64,000 nt of DNA from Aquificota bacterium (GTDB taxonomy: Bacteria > Aquificota > Aquificia > Aquificales > Hydrogenothermaceae), in the NCBI GenBank assembly GCA_013153635.1, contig JAADDZ010000009.1, positions 46,564-110,563 on the forward strand. The letters run 5' to 3'. Shown in pieces: positions 51,623 through 61,011 of this stretch (its first letter is position 1; every line of letters begins with the position of its first letter). Below the pieces are notes generated by a model that saw nothing but the letters and a program-made list of their open reading frames with translations, made no database searches and was not told the origin of the DNA. A program made the translations under genes and the position numbers.

Positions 51623-53569
51623 TCAGCTTAAGAATAAAAACAGTGATAAAAATATCAAAATACCTACAGCCATTTGAGCAAGATAAGCACTAATTCTACC
51701 AGTTTGAGACAATCTTAGAAAATCTCCAAAAGTCATAGAAACCTTTCCAGAACCATTTACTACACCATCTATAACAAACTTATCTCCCGCTTTCCACATG
51801 AATTTAGAAAGCTTGTAATATCCATACGCAAAAATCGCATAGTAGATATGGTCAAAATACCATCTATTGTAAAAAAGTAGATAGATAGGTCTAAATGTGT
51901 TTGCCACCCAAGCAGGGTCAATAACTCTAACCTGATACATAAGGAAAGCCAAAAATATACCACCAATAGCAGTAAACAGTATCAATAGTCCAAGAGGGGA
52001 GGTTAGAGAATGTATTAGAAAATGCCATGCATCTTCTATAATATGTACATGATGCGCTCTAGATAGACCTTCTTCCACTAATAACTTTGTTTCTTCTGGT
52101 AAAAACTTCATCTGTGAAGGGTCTAAAGAAGGTCTTAAGAAATTCATGAAAAACTCTCTAAAAAATCCAAGAACAACAGCACCAGTAGCCAATACAATAA
52201 GAGGTATTGTCATATTTGGAGGAGATTCATGTACATGGGATTTTATGTGAGGGTCTAGCCTGTCCCCATTTTCAAATGCAAGGAAATATAACCTAAAGAT
52301 ATAAAAAGCTGTTAATCCTGCACCACCCCATAATAGAACCCATACAACCCAGTTTATCTCATAAGCTCCTTCTATGATAGGGTCTTTACTAAAGAACCCA
52401 GAAAAAGGAGGAATACCTGCAAGAGCTAATGCTCCAACAAGGAAGGTAGCCGCAGTTATAGGCATATATTTTCTAAGCTGACCCATCTTTTGTATGTCTA
52501 GAATGTGATGAATAGCAACCAATACACTACCAGCCGCCAAGAATAAAAGAGCTTTAAATACTGCATGAGAGGCTAGATGGAACATTCCATCTTTGAATAG
52601 ACCTAACCCTTCAGCCGCAAACATATATCCCAACTGGGATAGAGTTGAATAAGCGATAATCCTCTTAATATCATTTTGCACCAATCCCATAGTAGCGGCT
52701 ATAAATGCAGACATAGTACCTATATAAAGGACAGTGTCTAAAGCAACTTCAGAAGAAGCAAACACTGGCATTATACGAGCAACCATATATACACCAGCCG
52801 CAACCATAGTAGCGGCATGAATCAAAGCAGAAACAGGGGTAGGACCTTCCATAGCATTTGGAAGCCATATATGTAGTGGTATCTGGGCAGATTTACCAAC
52901 CGCTCCACCAAATAATAACAGAGCTATAGCTGTTATAGTCCAAAAACCAACTTCTGGAAGTTTTTCAAAGATTTCAAGGTAGTCTAAAGTCCCGAATGTA
53001 ATAAAGGCAAGTAATACTCCTAACAAAAATAGCCAGTCACCTACTCTGTTCACAATAAAAGCTTCTAACGCCGCAACAGATGCAGATTTTTTGTAATGCC
53101 AAAATCCAATAAGGAGGTAAGACGCAAGACCAACACCCTCCCAGCCAAAGAAAAGCTGAATTAGATTATCTGCTAATGTGAGCATTAACATCATAAAAAC
53201 GAAAAGAGAAAGATAAGCAAAAAATCTAGGATATGAAGGGTCTCCTTTCATATAACCTGTAGCAAAAATAAAGATAAATGTAGAAACTACAGTAACAACA
53301 CAGGTCATAAGGGCAGAGAGAGGGTCCCATAGAATACTTACAGCTATTTCATAATCTCCAAGGGGCATCCAAGTAAATAGTTTGAGATTGTAATAATCCC
53401 CAGTTATTGCTACTTGATAAAATCCGTAAACTGAAAATATCGCAGAGATAGCTACGCCTATTACAGCAACAATCCCTGAAAGAGGTTCTTTTAACAGCTT
53501 ATAACCAAATAAACTTATAATAATAAACGCAACTAGAGGTGAAAAAGGTATGACCCATAAGTATTCCAT
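51623..53569 (-). CDS. nuoL: NADH-quinone oxidoreductase subunit L
   Basis: A 648-residue subunit, the longest antiporter-like member. LFFGWEGVGLASYLLIGFW, VGKSAQIPLHIWLPNAMEGPTPVSALIHAATMVAAGVYM and KRIIAYSTLSQLGYMF are the ND5 signatures. The C-terminal extension contains the lateral-helix region and a final membrane anchor. It starts 13 bases after nuoK. Confidence 0.96.
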   Translation of the reverse strand: MEYLWVIPFSPLVAFIIISLFGYKLLKEPLSGIVAVIGVAISAIFSVYGFYQVAITGDYYNLKLFTWMPLGDYEIAVSILWDPLSALMTCVVTVVSTFIFIFATGYMKGDPSYPRFFAYLSLFVFMMLMLTLADNLIQLFFGWEGVGLASYLLIGFWHYKKSASVAALEAFIVNRVGDWLFLLGVLLAFITFGTLDYLEIFEKLPEVGFWTITAIALLLFGGAVGKSAQIPLHIWLPNAMEGPTPVSALIHAATMVAAGVYMVARIMPVFASSEVALDTVLYIGTMSAFIAATMGLVQNDIKRIIAYSTLSQLGYMFAAEGLGLFKDGMFHLASHAVFKALLFLAAGSVLVAIHHILDIQKMGQLRKYMPITAATFLVGALALAGIPPFSGFFSKDPIIEGAYEINWVVWVLLWGGAGLTAFYIFRLYFLAFENGDRLDPHIKSHVHESPPNMTIPLIVLATGAVVLGFFREFFMNFLRPSLDPSQMKFLPEETKLLVEEGLSRAHHVHIIEDAWHFLIHSLTSPLGLLILFTAIGGIFLAFLMYQVRVIDPAWVANTFRPIYLLFYNRWYFDHIYYAIFAYGYYKLSKFMWKAGDKFVIDGVVNGSGKVSMTFGDFLRLSQTGRISAYLAQMAVGILIFLSLFLFLS

Positions 53570-53582
53570 CTCTCTCCTCGTT

Positions 53583-53888
53583 TTATAATTTTAATTCTGT
53601 TAGTTTTTCTACATCTACATCTTTTCTTAATCTGTAGATAGCCATAACAAGCCCAAGACCTATTGCGGCTTCAGCCGCCGCTATAGTAAGAATAAAAAAT
53701 ACAAAAACTTGACCAGCAACATCATGGAGTTTCATATCAAAAGCAACAAACGCTATATTTACTGCGTTTAACATGAGTTCTGTAGACAGCAAAACCGCAA
53801 TTATGTTTTTTCTTACAGTGACACCTACAAGTCCAAGAACCATTAAAAGTCCACTAAGGGCAACATAGTACTCATACGGAATGCTCAT
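53583..53888 (-). CDS. nuoK: NADH-quinone oxidoreductase subunit K
   Basis: The ATG at 53888 (MSIPYEYYVALSG) follows GGAGG by 7 bases and gives the usual 101 residues; an upstream ATG at 53936 would add a 16-residue basic stretch. Three membrane segments with the conserved Glu positions in LLSTELMLNAVNIAFVAF and ILTIAAAEAAIGLGLVMAIYR. The start lies inside nuoJ (17-base overlap). Confidence 0.95.
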   Translation of the reverse strand: MSIPYEYYVALSGLLMVLGLVGVTVRKNIIAVLLSTELMLNAVNIAFVAFDMKLHDVAGQVFVFFILTIAAAEAAIGLGLVMAIYRLRKDVDVEKLTELKL

Positions 53889-54408
53889 TATTTTCCTCCA
53901 TAACTTGCTCTTTTCTCCCAAGTAGTATCGCTCCAATCATAGCAACTAGTAATATCAAAGAGGCAACTTCAAATGGGAATAGATATTTTGTGAACAGCAT
54001 AGAAGAAACAGCCTTTATATTTCCTACTTCTTTTAATACTTCAGGAGAAAAAATACCTGTAGCAGATGCCCAAGCTCCGTATATGGAGACATAGGCAAGC
54101 TCCATAAATATACCAAAACCTACAGGTATAGAGATTAGCATATATTTAGGGTCTACAGACTGACCTTTGTACTCTGGGACTGTAGATATAACTAAGACAT
54201 AAAATACAACTATCGCTACTGCGTATATGAGTATCTGTAAAGAACCTATCAGTTCTGCACCAAGATTAAAAAAAAGTCCAGAAACGGCTATCAAAACAGA
54301 AATCAATGAAAGGATATTGTATACAATGTTCCTTGCAAAAACTACTCCAAATGCTGAAATCACAGCAAGGGCAGAAAAACTCCAAAAGGCTATCACGTGT
54401 AAGTCCAT
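53872..54408 (-). CDS. nuoJ: NADH-quinone oxidoreductase subunit J
   Basis: A 178-residue membrane subunit with five hydrophobic segments. NIVYNILSLISVLIAVSGLFFNLGAELIGSLQILIYAVAIVVFYVLVI holds the conserved pi-bulge helix region of ND6. Its last codons contain the ribosome-binding site for nuoK, giving a 17-base overlap. It also overlaps nuoI by 16 bases. Confidence 0.94.
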   Translation of the reverse strand: MDLHVIAFWSFSALAVISAFGVVFARNIVYNILSLISVLIAVSGLFFNLGAELIGSLQILIYAVAIVVFYVLVISTVPEYKGQSVDPKYMLISIPVGFGIFMELAYVSIYGAWASATGIFSPEVLKEVGNIKAVSSMLFTKYLFPFEVASLILLVAMIGAILLGRKEQVMEENNEHSV

Positions 54409-55001
54409 CTAATTTGCCCCCATAATTTTTCTCTTGCTTTATCATCTATCCAGATTCTATCTGGTTCGTTATATCTTCTCTTGTCAAAAGATATTCCTCT
54501 TTCACACATGTCATTCATATGGATAACACAGCTTGCTCTATTATCTGATGCATTTTCAAACTCATCTGTCATAATAATACAGTCCACAGGGCATGCATCT
54601 ACGCACAAACCACAGTAGAGGCAATTTAGGAGATTCATATCGAACCTCGTTACCCTTTTTTTACCGTTTGGTAACTGCTGTGCCTCTATTTTGAACAATG
54701 ACGGCATGGGACACGCTTGCTGACACATATAACAAGCTACACACCTACTTTCCCCTTCATGAATTTCCATAAATTTCTCCAAAACAACGAAAGAAGGAGG
54801 CTCTTTCCCGTCTTTTACCCTATGAGCGTGAGTTCCTCTAAACCTTTTTGGAGGGGTTAATTTTTCATAAGGGTATTTGGTAGTAATAGTTTTTCTAAGT
54901 AAATTTTTAAAAGTTACCTTTAATCCAGACAAAAAGTCAGCGAAAAAAACTCTTTCTATATTCGAAAGTTTAGGTCGCTCTAAATATTTTACTTTAACCA
55001 T
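54393..55001 (-). CDS. nuoI: NADH-quinone oxidoreductase subunit I (2 x [4Fe-4S])
   Basis: A 202-residue peripheral-arm subunit with two ferredoxin-type motifs: CVACYMCQQACP near residue 83 and CLYCGLCVDACP near residue 127. They bind clusters N6a and N6b that lead electrons toward NuoB. The N-terminal 60 residues include the FRGTHAH entry segment. It lies one base after nuoH. Confidence 0.96.
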   Translation of the reverse strand: MVKVKYLERPKLSNIERVFFADFLSGLKVTFKNLLRKTITTKYPYEKLTPPKRFRGTHAHRVKDGKEPPSFVVLEKFMEIHEGESRCVACYMCQQACPMPSLFKIEAQQLPNGKKRVTRFDMNLLNCLYCGLCVDACPVDCIIMTDEFENASDNRASCVIHMNDMCERGISFDKRRYNEPDRIWIDDKAREKLWGQIRWTYT

Positions 55002-55002
55002 T

Positions 55003-56013
55003 TTAGCCTTTGATAATTATTATTCCTGCTGTGATAAAGATGTTTAAAAAGGTAAGTGGTAGCATTACTTTCCATGCGATTTCTGTAATCTGGTCTACTC
55101 TATATCTAGGTAAAGTCCAATGAACCCATAATAAAAACATAAATACTAAAAACAGTTTTAGCATAAACCATATATAAGGAGACACAGCTCCAAATATGTG
55201 AGGACCATTCCACCCACCAAAAAACAAAATCACAGCCATAGCACTAAGGACAAAAGTAGCTATATACCATTCTGCGAGAGGGAACAGTCCGAACTTCATT
55301 CCAGAGTATTCTGTATTGTACCCTGCAACTAATTCTGCCTCTGCTTCTTGAACGTCAAAAGGTGTTCTACCGGTTTCTGCTAATATTGAGAATAAAAAGA
55401 CCACAAAGGCTAGAGGCTGATACCAGATAAAAGCTCCAAAAAATCCTTGCTGTGCTTCTACAATCTCTCTAAGTGAGAATGTTCCTGCTAGCATGATAGG
55501 TCCAACTAATGCAAAGCCAAGAGCTACCTCGTATCCGATGAGAACTGCCGCTTTTCTAAGTCCACCAATCATCGGATATTTAGAGTTAGAAGCCCACCCA
55601 GCAAATATAACTCCATAGATACTTATACTTCCAAATGCAAGAGCTAATATAAGTCCAACATTAACATCAGATATGTAAGGTTTTACCTCATACCCAAAAA
55701 TGGTTATAGGCTCACCAAAGGGAATAACAGCTAGTATCATAATAGCAGGAACAAAAGCCATTAGTGATGCAAGATAAAACAGATACTTATCAACAAAATT
55801 TGGAACAATATCTTCTTTTGTTAGAACTTTTAAAGCATCAGCTATAGGCTGTAATAAACCGTGGAATCCTACATGTAGAGGTCCCGGTCTTTGCTGTACA
55901 TGACCAGCAAATTTCCTCTCTACAAGAGTAAGATATGCGGCTAATAAAAACATACCTATAATAAAAATTATAGATTTGATTCCTATACCTATTATGACTG
56001 CTAAAAGTTCCAT
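55003..56013 (-). CDS. nuoH: NADH-quinone oxidoreductase subunit H
   Basis: A 336-residue membrane subunit with eight hydrophobic segments. ERKFAGHVQQRPGPLHVGFHGLLQPIADALK is the quinone-chamber block, and ETGRTPFDVQEAEAELVAGYNTEYSGMKF is the Glu-rich loop that contacts NuoB and NuoCD. Near-standard length for ND1. It follows nuoCD by 70 bases. Confidence 0.97.
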   Translation of the reverse strand: MELLAVIIGIGIKSIIFIIGMFLLAAYLTLVERKFAGHVQQRPGPLHVGFHGLLQPIADALKVLTKEDIVPNFVDKYLFYLASLMAFVPAIMILAVIPFGEPITIFGYEVKPYISDVNVGLILALAFGSISIYGVIFAGWASNSKYPMIGGLRKAAVLIGYEVALGFALVGPIMLAGTFSLREIVEAQQGFFGAFIWYQPLAFVVFLFSILAETGRTPFDVQEAEAELVAGYNTEYSGMKFGLFPLAEWYIATFVLSAMAVILFFGGWNGPHIFGAVSPYIWFMLKLFLVFMFLLWVHWTLPRYRVDQITEIAWKVMLPLTFLNIFITAGIIIIKG

Positions 56014-56083
56014 CTCAACCCCATTACATAGGCTTTAGTAGATTTTTATATTACCATACTATTATGAAAAATCAAACAATGTT

Positions 56084-57838
56084 TTATCTATCTGTTTCTC
56101 CAACTACTGGGTCAAGACTCCCAAGTAGGACTACCGCATCTGCTACTGTTCTTCCTATGATAAGTTCTGGAAAAATCTGAAGGTTGTAAAAAGCCCCTGA
56201 CCTTATTCTTAATCTGTACGGTTTTCCTTCTCCTTTATTTATTATGTAAAAACCTAGTTCTCCTCTTGGGTTCTCTCCTGAAGAGTATATCTCTCCTTCT
56301 GGAGCTTGTTCTCCATATATCCTAAGATTAAAGTCTTTTACCATAGCCTCTATAGAATTAAATGTTTCTTCTAAGGTAGGTAGTACATAGGGGTTATCAG
56401 TTGCAAGGTATTTGTCGTCTTTTAACTTTTCTAACTTCTCAATACATTGTTTTACTATCTCGAGACTCTGCCTCATTTCTTCCATTCTTACCAAATACCT
56501 GTCGTAACAGTCTCCTTGTGTTCCTAATGGGATTTCAAAATCGACTTTGTCATAAGCATCAGTAGGGTCTGTAAATCTTATGTCGTATGGTACTCCTGAA
56601 CCTCTAGCTACTACACCTGTGATACCGTAACTATAAACATCTTCTTCTGTTATTATCCCAAGACCTATATTTCTTCGAAGCCAGATTCTATTTTTTGTTA
56701 ATATGTCTTCATATTCTTTTAGTTTTGATGGAAAATCTTTTATAAAGTGTTTGATAACATCAATAGCTCCTTGTGGTAAATCCATTCTCACTCCACCTAT
56801 TCTCATGTAGGTAGAGTTAAGTCTGATACCAGCTATCCCTTCTATAATGTCCATAATTTTTTCTCTTTCTCTAAAGGTGTACAAGAATATAGTCAAAGCT
56901 CCTAAATCTAGGGCAAATGTTCCTAGCCATAGAAGATGGGAGTTTATTCTTTGAAGTTCACATAGCATTGTTCTAATCCATTTTGCTTTCTCTGGGACTG
57001 GTACATCAAGGAGTTTCTCTACTGCGTTTACATATGCTACGTTACTACAGATGGCAGATATGTAATCCATTCTGTCTGTATAGGGAATCACTTGGGTGTA
57101 TGTGATGTCTTCTGATAATTTTTCTATACCTCTGTGTAGCTGTCCTAGTATGATTTCACAGTTTTTAACTGTTTCTCCTTCTAAGTCAAAGATGAACCAT
57201 ATAGTTCCGTGAGTTCCCGGGTGTAATGGTCCCCAGTTTAGTACTATCTGGGCTTTTTTTTCAGGCATTCTTGTTTTTTGGGTTACCTCTAAGTCTTGTA
57301 GTGTTGGTATTGCCGTGTGGTATGGGTCGTAGTCGTGACTTGGATAGGAGTTTTCTGGTTCGTTCAAAGAGGGTAGATAGGTATTTTTGATGCCTTCTTT
57401 TGGGAAGTCTTTCCGAAGTGGATAGTATGGGTAATTTTCCCACATGAACATTCTAACGAGGTTTTCGTGTCCTTGGAATTTTATTCCAAACATGTCATAG
57501 GCTTCTCTTTCTGCCCACTTTGCTCCTTTCCACAGGTCAGTTATAGTAGGAAGTTCTTCATTGGTAGCCCATGTTTTTATTATGATTCTTTCTTTGTACT
57601 GGGGAGAGTATAGTATGTACACTCCTTGGAATCTTGGATTTGATAATGGATAATCCACACAGCTAAAGTCGATAAACATCTTAAATTGATATTCAGGGTT
57701 TTCTTTTAGAAATGATAGAAACTCTTTTAGTTTTTCTTTTTCTATCTCTACAGAGATGTTATCTTTGTACTGATTTATTTTTATCGATGGAAAATGCTCT
57801 TTTAGTTTTTCTGCTTTTTCTTTTTTTATCCACGGCAA
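56084..57838 (-). CDS. nuoCD: NADH-quinone oxidoreductase fused subunit C/D
   Basis: A 584-residue fusion. Residues 1 to about 175 are NuoC (ITDLWKGAKWAEREAYDMFGIKFQGHENLVRMFM, then PLRKDFP). From about 195 on it is NuoD: LNWGPLHPGTHGTIWF, QLHRGIEKL, YTDRMDYISAICSNVAYV, with the quinone-site His and Tyr, and a C-terminal SLDPVVGETDR. NuoC-D fusions occur in enterobacteria and some other lineages. It is 57 bases after nuoB. Confidence 0.96.
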   Translation of the reverse strand: MPWIKKEKAEKLKEHFPSIKINQYKDNISVEIEKEKLKEFLSFLKENPEYQFKMFIDFSCVDYPLSNPRFQGVYILYSPQYKERIIIKTWATNEELPTITDLWKGAKWAEREAYDMFGIKFQGHENLVRMFMWENYPYYPLRKDFPKEGIKNTYLPSLNEPENSYPSHDYDPYHTAIPTLQDLEVTQKTRMPEKKAQIVLNWGPLHPGTHGTIWFIFDLEGETVKNCEIILGQLHRGIEKLSEDITYTQVIPYTDRMDYISAICSNVAYVNAVEKLLDVPVPEKAKWIRTMLCELQRINSHLLWLGTFALDLGALTIFLYTFREREKIMDIIEGIAGIRLNSTYMRIGGVRMDLPQGAIDVIKHFIKDFPSKLKEYEDILTKNRIWLRRNIGLGIITEEDVYSYGITGVVARGSGVPYDIRFTDPTDAYDKVDFEIPLGTQGDCYDRYLVRMEEMRQSLEIVKQCIEKLEKLKDDKYLATDNPYVLPTLEETFNSIEAMVKDFNLRIYGEQAPEGEIYSSGENPRGELGFYIINKGEGKPYRLRIRSGAFYNLQIFPELIIGRTVADAVVLLGSLDPVVGETDR

Positions 57839-57894
57839 AATAGTACCCTTTTTATCTAAGTGTTGATAAAGGGGATAGACCCCAGTAATTTAAT

Positions 57895-58416
57895 CTAACT
57901 TTTTATTGGAAATGAGGCGGTAGGAGTTCTAACTGGTATCTCTTCTAGCTCTTTTCCTTCTTGTCTAGCTTTGATTTTTTTCTGTAGTTGATGGATTCCC
58001 CATAGTAATGCCTGTGGAGTAGGGGGACACCCGGGGACGTATACGTCTACAGGTATTATTCTATCTATACCTTGTAAGGTTGAATAGGTAGGGAAAGGTC
58101 CACCTCCAGAAGAACACCCACCCATAGAAATAACCCATTTTGGGTCTGGCATTTGGTCGTATATTAGTTTTAGCATTGGGGCTACTTTGTTTACAACTGT
58201 ACCAGCTACAATTAAGACATCGGACTGTCTAGGAGAACCTCTAAATATTATTCCTAATCTATCTGTATCAAATCTAGATGCGGCGGTGTGCATCATTTCT
58301 ATAGCACAGCAGGCAAGACCTATAGATACAGGCCATAAGGAGTTTCTCCTTCCCCAGCTTAGAACTTCTTCTACAGTTGTTAATATTATTCCGTTGTTTC
58401 CGCCTATTATTGCCAT
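57895..58416 (-). CDS. nuoB: NADH-quinone oxidoreductase subunit B
   Basis: The ATG at 58416 follows AAGGAG by 8 bases and gives 173 residues; an in-frame ATG at 58437 lacks a site. Cluster N2 ligands are the tandem Cys36-Cys37 in [16 protein letters not shown], and VPGCPP. N2 passes electrons to quinone. The start overlaps the nuoA end by 10 bases. Confidence 0.96.
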   Translation of the reverse strand: MAIIGGNNGIILTTVEEVLSWGRRNSLWPVSIGLACCAIEMMHTAASRFDTDRLGIIFRGSPRQSDVLIVAGTVVNKVAPMLKLIYDQMPDPKWVISMGGCSSGGGPFPTYSTLQGIDRIIPVDVYVPGCPPTPQALLWGIHQLQKKIKARQEGKELEEIPVRTPTASFPIKS

Positions 58417-58778
58417 TTTAACGCTCCTTTTTTCCATGCGTAAACGTATCCTAAAATCAATATAAGCAAGAATAGAAACATTTCAGTGAATATAAATGCG
58501 GCATTTATTTTTGCTATGTATTTAAAAACTACCGCCCAAGGAAATACGAATGCGGCTTCTAGGTCAAATAGAACTAATAAAAGCCCTAAGAGGTAGTATT
58601 TTTGGTCTATAGATGTCCATGAAGTTTTATCGTATAGAGGAACCCCACACTCATAAGGATACCCTTCTAGGGGGTCTGGAATTTTTGGGGCTATAAGTCT
58701 GTTTAGTATCAAAAGACCTATTCCTAAGGCTGTACTTATAACAAAAAATACGAGTATTGCTAAGTAGCCTTCTCCCAT
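58407..58778 (-). CDS. nuoA: NADH-quinone oxidoreductase subunit A
   Basis: A 123-residue subunit with three membrane helices. [12 protein letters not shown] is the TMH1-2 loop and [25 protein letters not shown] carries the conserved acidic residues of helix 2. It is first of the ten-gene nuo unit A-B-CD-H-I-J-K-L-M-N. No nuoE, nuoF or nuoG is in the unit, so the NADH-oxidising module is either encoded elsewhere or replaced. Confidence 0.95.
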   Translation of the reverse strand: MGEGYLAILVFFVISTALGIGLLILNRLIAPKIPDPLEGYPYECGVPLYDKTSWTSIDQKYYLLGLLLVLFDLEAAFVFPWAVVFKYIAKINAAFIFTEMFLFLLILILGYVYAWKKGALKWQ

Positions 58779-58849
58779 CGTTCCACCTCTGTAAAATCAA
58801 ACAGCATTTTACTAAAATACCTGAAGTTTGGACAGATTTCAAGTTTGGT

Positions 58850-59287
58850 TTATTTTTGGAATTTTTTGGCTTCTTGTTTTGCTATAGTGTCACATATTTC
58901 GTTTTCTTTGTGTCCAGAGTGGGCTTTTATCCATGTTACATCTATTTTGTGGGTTTTTAGAAGGTTGTATATGTTTTGCCAGATATGTTTATGTTCTATA
59001 TCCTTTTTTTTGCTGTTTTTCCAGTTGTTGTTTGCCCAGTTATGTATCCATTTTGTTATTCCGTTTGCTACATATCTTGAGTCTGTGTATATACTTACTT
59101 GAGCTGGTTCTTTGATAGCTTTTAGACCTTCTAATACTGCTTTTAGTTCCATTTCGTTGTTGGTGGTATGTTTTTTTCCACCTTTTAGTATTTTTTGATG
59201 GTTTTTGTATTTTAGTAAAGCACACCAACCTCCAGCTCCGGGATTTCCTAAAGATGAGCCGTCTGTATAGAGTTTTATTTTTTTCAT
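58850..59287 (-). CDS. rnhA: Ribonuclease HI
   Basis: A 145-residue protein: LYTDGSSLGNPGAGGW (first catalytic Asp), NNEMELKAVLEGL (catalytic Glu), IYTDSRYVANGI (second Asp), the basic-protrusion region WANNNWKNSKKKDI, and KAHSGHKENEICDTIAK (final Asp). It cleaves RNA of RNA-DNA hybrids. It overlaps the tonB gene by 4 bases, an unusual operon partner. Confidence 0.95.
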   Translation of the reverse strand: MKKIKLYTDGSSLGNPGAGGWCALLKYKNHQKILKGGKKHTTNNEMELKAVLEGLKAIKEPAQVSIYTDSRYVANGITKWIHNWANNNWKNSKKKDIEHKHIWQNIYNLLKTHKIDVTWIKAHSGHKENEICDTIAKQEAKKFQK

Positions 59288-60141
59288 AGCTCTATGAGAA
59301 TGTATTCTATAGGAATTTCTACGGTCATTTCTTTTCTCTCTGGAGGTGGTTTTGGAATCTTTTTTATTTTTTCAAATATCCTTTTTGCTCCATAGCTAAG
59401 TATTGGTGAATCACTGTATATAATCTCTATGCTGTTTGTGTCTATAGTTCCGTCTGGTAGTATAGTAAACTTTATTATCACTGTTCCTTCTATTCCTAAT
59501 TTTTTTGCTTTTAGGGGATAGAATTTATTTTTTTCAAATTCTTCTTTTATATATTTTAGATAATTTTCTATCTCTTTTTCTGTTTTTTTGGGTTTGTCTT
59601 TTTTTTCTGCTGATATTTTTGTTTTGTCTGATATGCCTTTTAGCCCAAATAGGTTGTCTGGTATCTGTATGTCTTTTTCTAGCTCTTGGTTTATTTCATT
59701 TGATATTTCTATGTTTACTGGTTCTGCAGGTTTGATTTTAGGCTCTTTTATCTCTTTTTGTTTGGGGGGTTCTTTTGGTTGGGTTTTTTGCTCTGCTATT
59801 TTTTCTTGTTTTGGTTTTTGGGTTTTGGGAGGTTGTGGTTTTTGTTTTTTTGGTTTTGATTTTTTTGGTTCTGTTTTTTTGGGGGTGTCTTTTTTGGTTT
59901 TCTTTGGCTTTGGGGAGGGTTTTTTTGTTTTTTTGGGTATTCCTTTTTTCTTTTCTTTTTTTACTGAAGGTGTTTTGGATATTTTTTTTGACGGTTGTTT
60001 TGGAACTATTTTTATAAAAATCTGTTTTTCTTTTTTTGGTGGTTGGTCTTTAGGTGTCAATAAGTATAGAGTGAGGAAGAGGATTAGATGAAGGGTTAGA
60101 GAAAGTACCAGTCCAATTAGGAGATATTTTGTGGTTTTCAC
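59284..60141 (-). CDS. TonB-family energy transducer
   Basis: A 285-residue protein. One N-terminal membrane anchor (LIGLVLSLTLHLILFLTLYLL) is followed by a Lys/Pro/Glu-rich spacer to about residue 165 and a C-terminal TonB domain (NKFYPLKAKKLGIEGTVIIKFTILPDGTID onward). The extreme Lys-Pro repeat (KPKKTKKDTPKK type) spans the periplasm. It follows ExbB and ExbD genes, so it likely delivers proton-motive energy to outer-membrane receptors, or a Tol-like role. AT-rich codons make the spacer DNA strongly biased. Confidence 0.88.
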   Translation of the reverse strand: MKTTKYLLIGLVLSLTLHLILFLTLYLLTPKDQPPKKEKQIFIKIVPKQPSKKISKTPSVKKEKKKGIPKKTKKPSPKPKKTKKDTPKKTEPKKSKPKKQKPQPPKTQKPKQEKIAEQKTQPKEPPKQKEIKEPKIKPAEPVNIEISNEINQELEKDIQIPDNLFGLKGISDKTKISAEKKDKPKKTEKEIENYLKYIKEEFEKNKFYPLKAKKLGIEGTVIIKFTILPDGTIDTNSIEIIYSDSPILSYGAKRIFEKIKKIPKPPPERKEMTVEIPIEYILIEL

Positions 60142-60145
60142 TGTT

Positions 60146-60544
60146 CTATTTTATGGTTTCTATGATGTAGTTTTCTAAACCTTCTTCTCTACATATGTCT
60201 ATTATGGATATTACATTTTGGAATTTTGTATCTTTGTCAGAGCGAAGTATAACTGGTGTGTTTTTGTCTTTTAGGGTTTTGAGGAACTCTTTTAGTTGCT
60301 GTTTTGTGGTTTGTTTTCCGTTTAGGAAGATTTTTCCTGTTTTATCGATGGATATTTCTATTTTATCTTTTATCGTTTTTCCTGTTTCTGCTGTGGTGGA
60401 TTTTGGGAGGTTTAGTTTTATTTTACCTTCTACAATGAAGGTTGCGGCTACCATAAAGATAATTAGTACTACTAGAATTATATCTACAAATGGGGTCATA
60501 TTTATTTCTGATATTTCCTTGTCATCTTCGTCTATTAGTTTCAT
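60146..60544 (-). CDS. exbD: ExbD/TolR-family protein
   Basis: A 132-residue protein with one N-terminal membrane segment: NMTPFVDIILVVLIIFMVAATF includes the conserved Asp of the proton channel. A periplasmic domain follows, ending with VILRSDKDTKFQNVISIIDICREEGLENYII. It is 4 bases before the TonB gene and 2 after ExbB. Confidence 0.92.
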   Translation of the reverse strand: MKLIDEDDKEISEINMTPFVDIILVVLIIFMVAATFIVEGKIKLNLPKSTTAETGKTIKDKIEISIDKTGKIFLNGKQTTKQQLKEFLKTLKDKNTPVILRSDKDTKFQNVISIIDICREEGLENYIIETIK

Positions 60545-60546
60545 CT

Positions 60547-61011
60547 TTACTCCTCTAAATCTAATGGAAGATGCTTTTTTTCTTCGTATATTAGAAGGAT
60601 TGTTTTTATTTTTCTGACAAAAAAGTTGTAGGCTATTACAGATGGTATTGCTACAAATAGTCCTAAAGCTGTTGCTACTAGTGCTTCTGAAATTCCACCC
60701 ATCACTACTTTTATTCCGAATTCATTAGATTGGGCTAGTGCGTGAAAGGCTTCTATTATGCCGAGTACTGTTCCAAATAGTCCGATAAACGGAGCGTTAT
60801 TTCCAAATGTGGCAAGGATTCCTAGTCTTTTTTCTAGGGCTAGTTTTAGTTGTAGAGGTTTATAGGAGAGCATATTTTTTTCTAAATGTTTTATTACTAT
60901 AGCTCTTTCTATTATTACGGCTATAGCTATGATACTCATTATTATGAGGAGATATAGGACAGGTTTTTCTCCTATTAGGGCTAACTTTAGTATTACTTGG
61001 GTTATGTCCAT
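60547..61011 (-). CDS. exbB: ExbB/TolQ-family proton channel protein
   Basis: A 154-residue three-segment membrane protein, short for the family. The C-terminal half has [64 protein letters not shown], the ExbB/TolQ/MotA channel signature. Its start codon overlaps the SCO1 stop by one base. With ExbD it forms the energising motor of the TonB system. Confidence 0.92.
   Translation of the reverse strand: MDITQVILKLALIGEKPVLYLLIIMSIIAIAVIIERAIVIKHLEKNMLSYKPLQLKLALEKRLGILATFGNNAPFIGLFGTVLGIIEAFHALAQSNEFGIKVVMGGISEALVATALGLFVAIPSVIAYNFFVRKIKTILLIYEEKKHLPLDLEE

Noticed and set aside
59588-60091. A 167-codon Gly/Phe-rich frame opposite the TonB gene
   Set aside because: It is the antisense of the Lys/Pro spacer of tonB; low complexity, no start signal.
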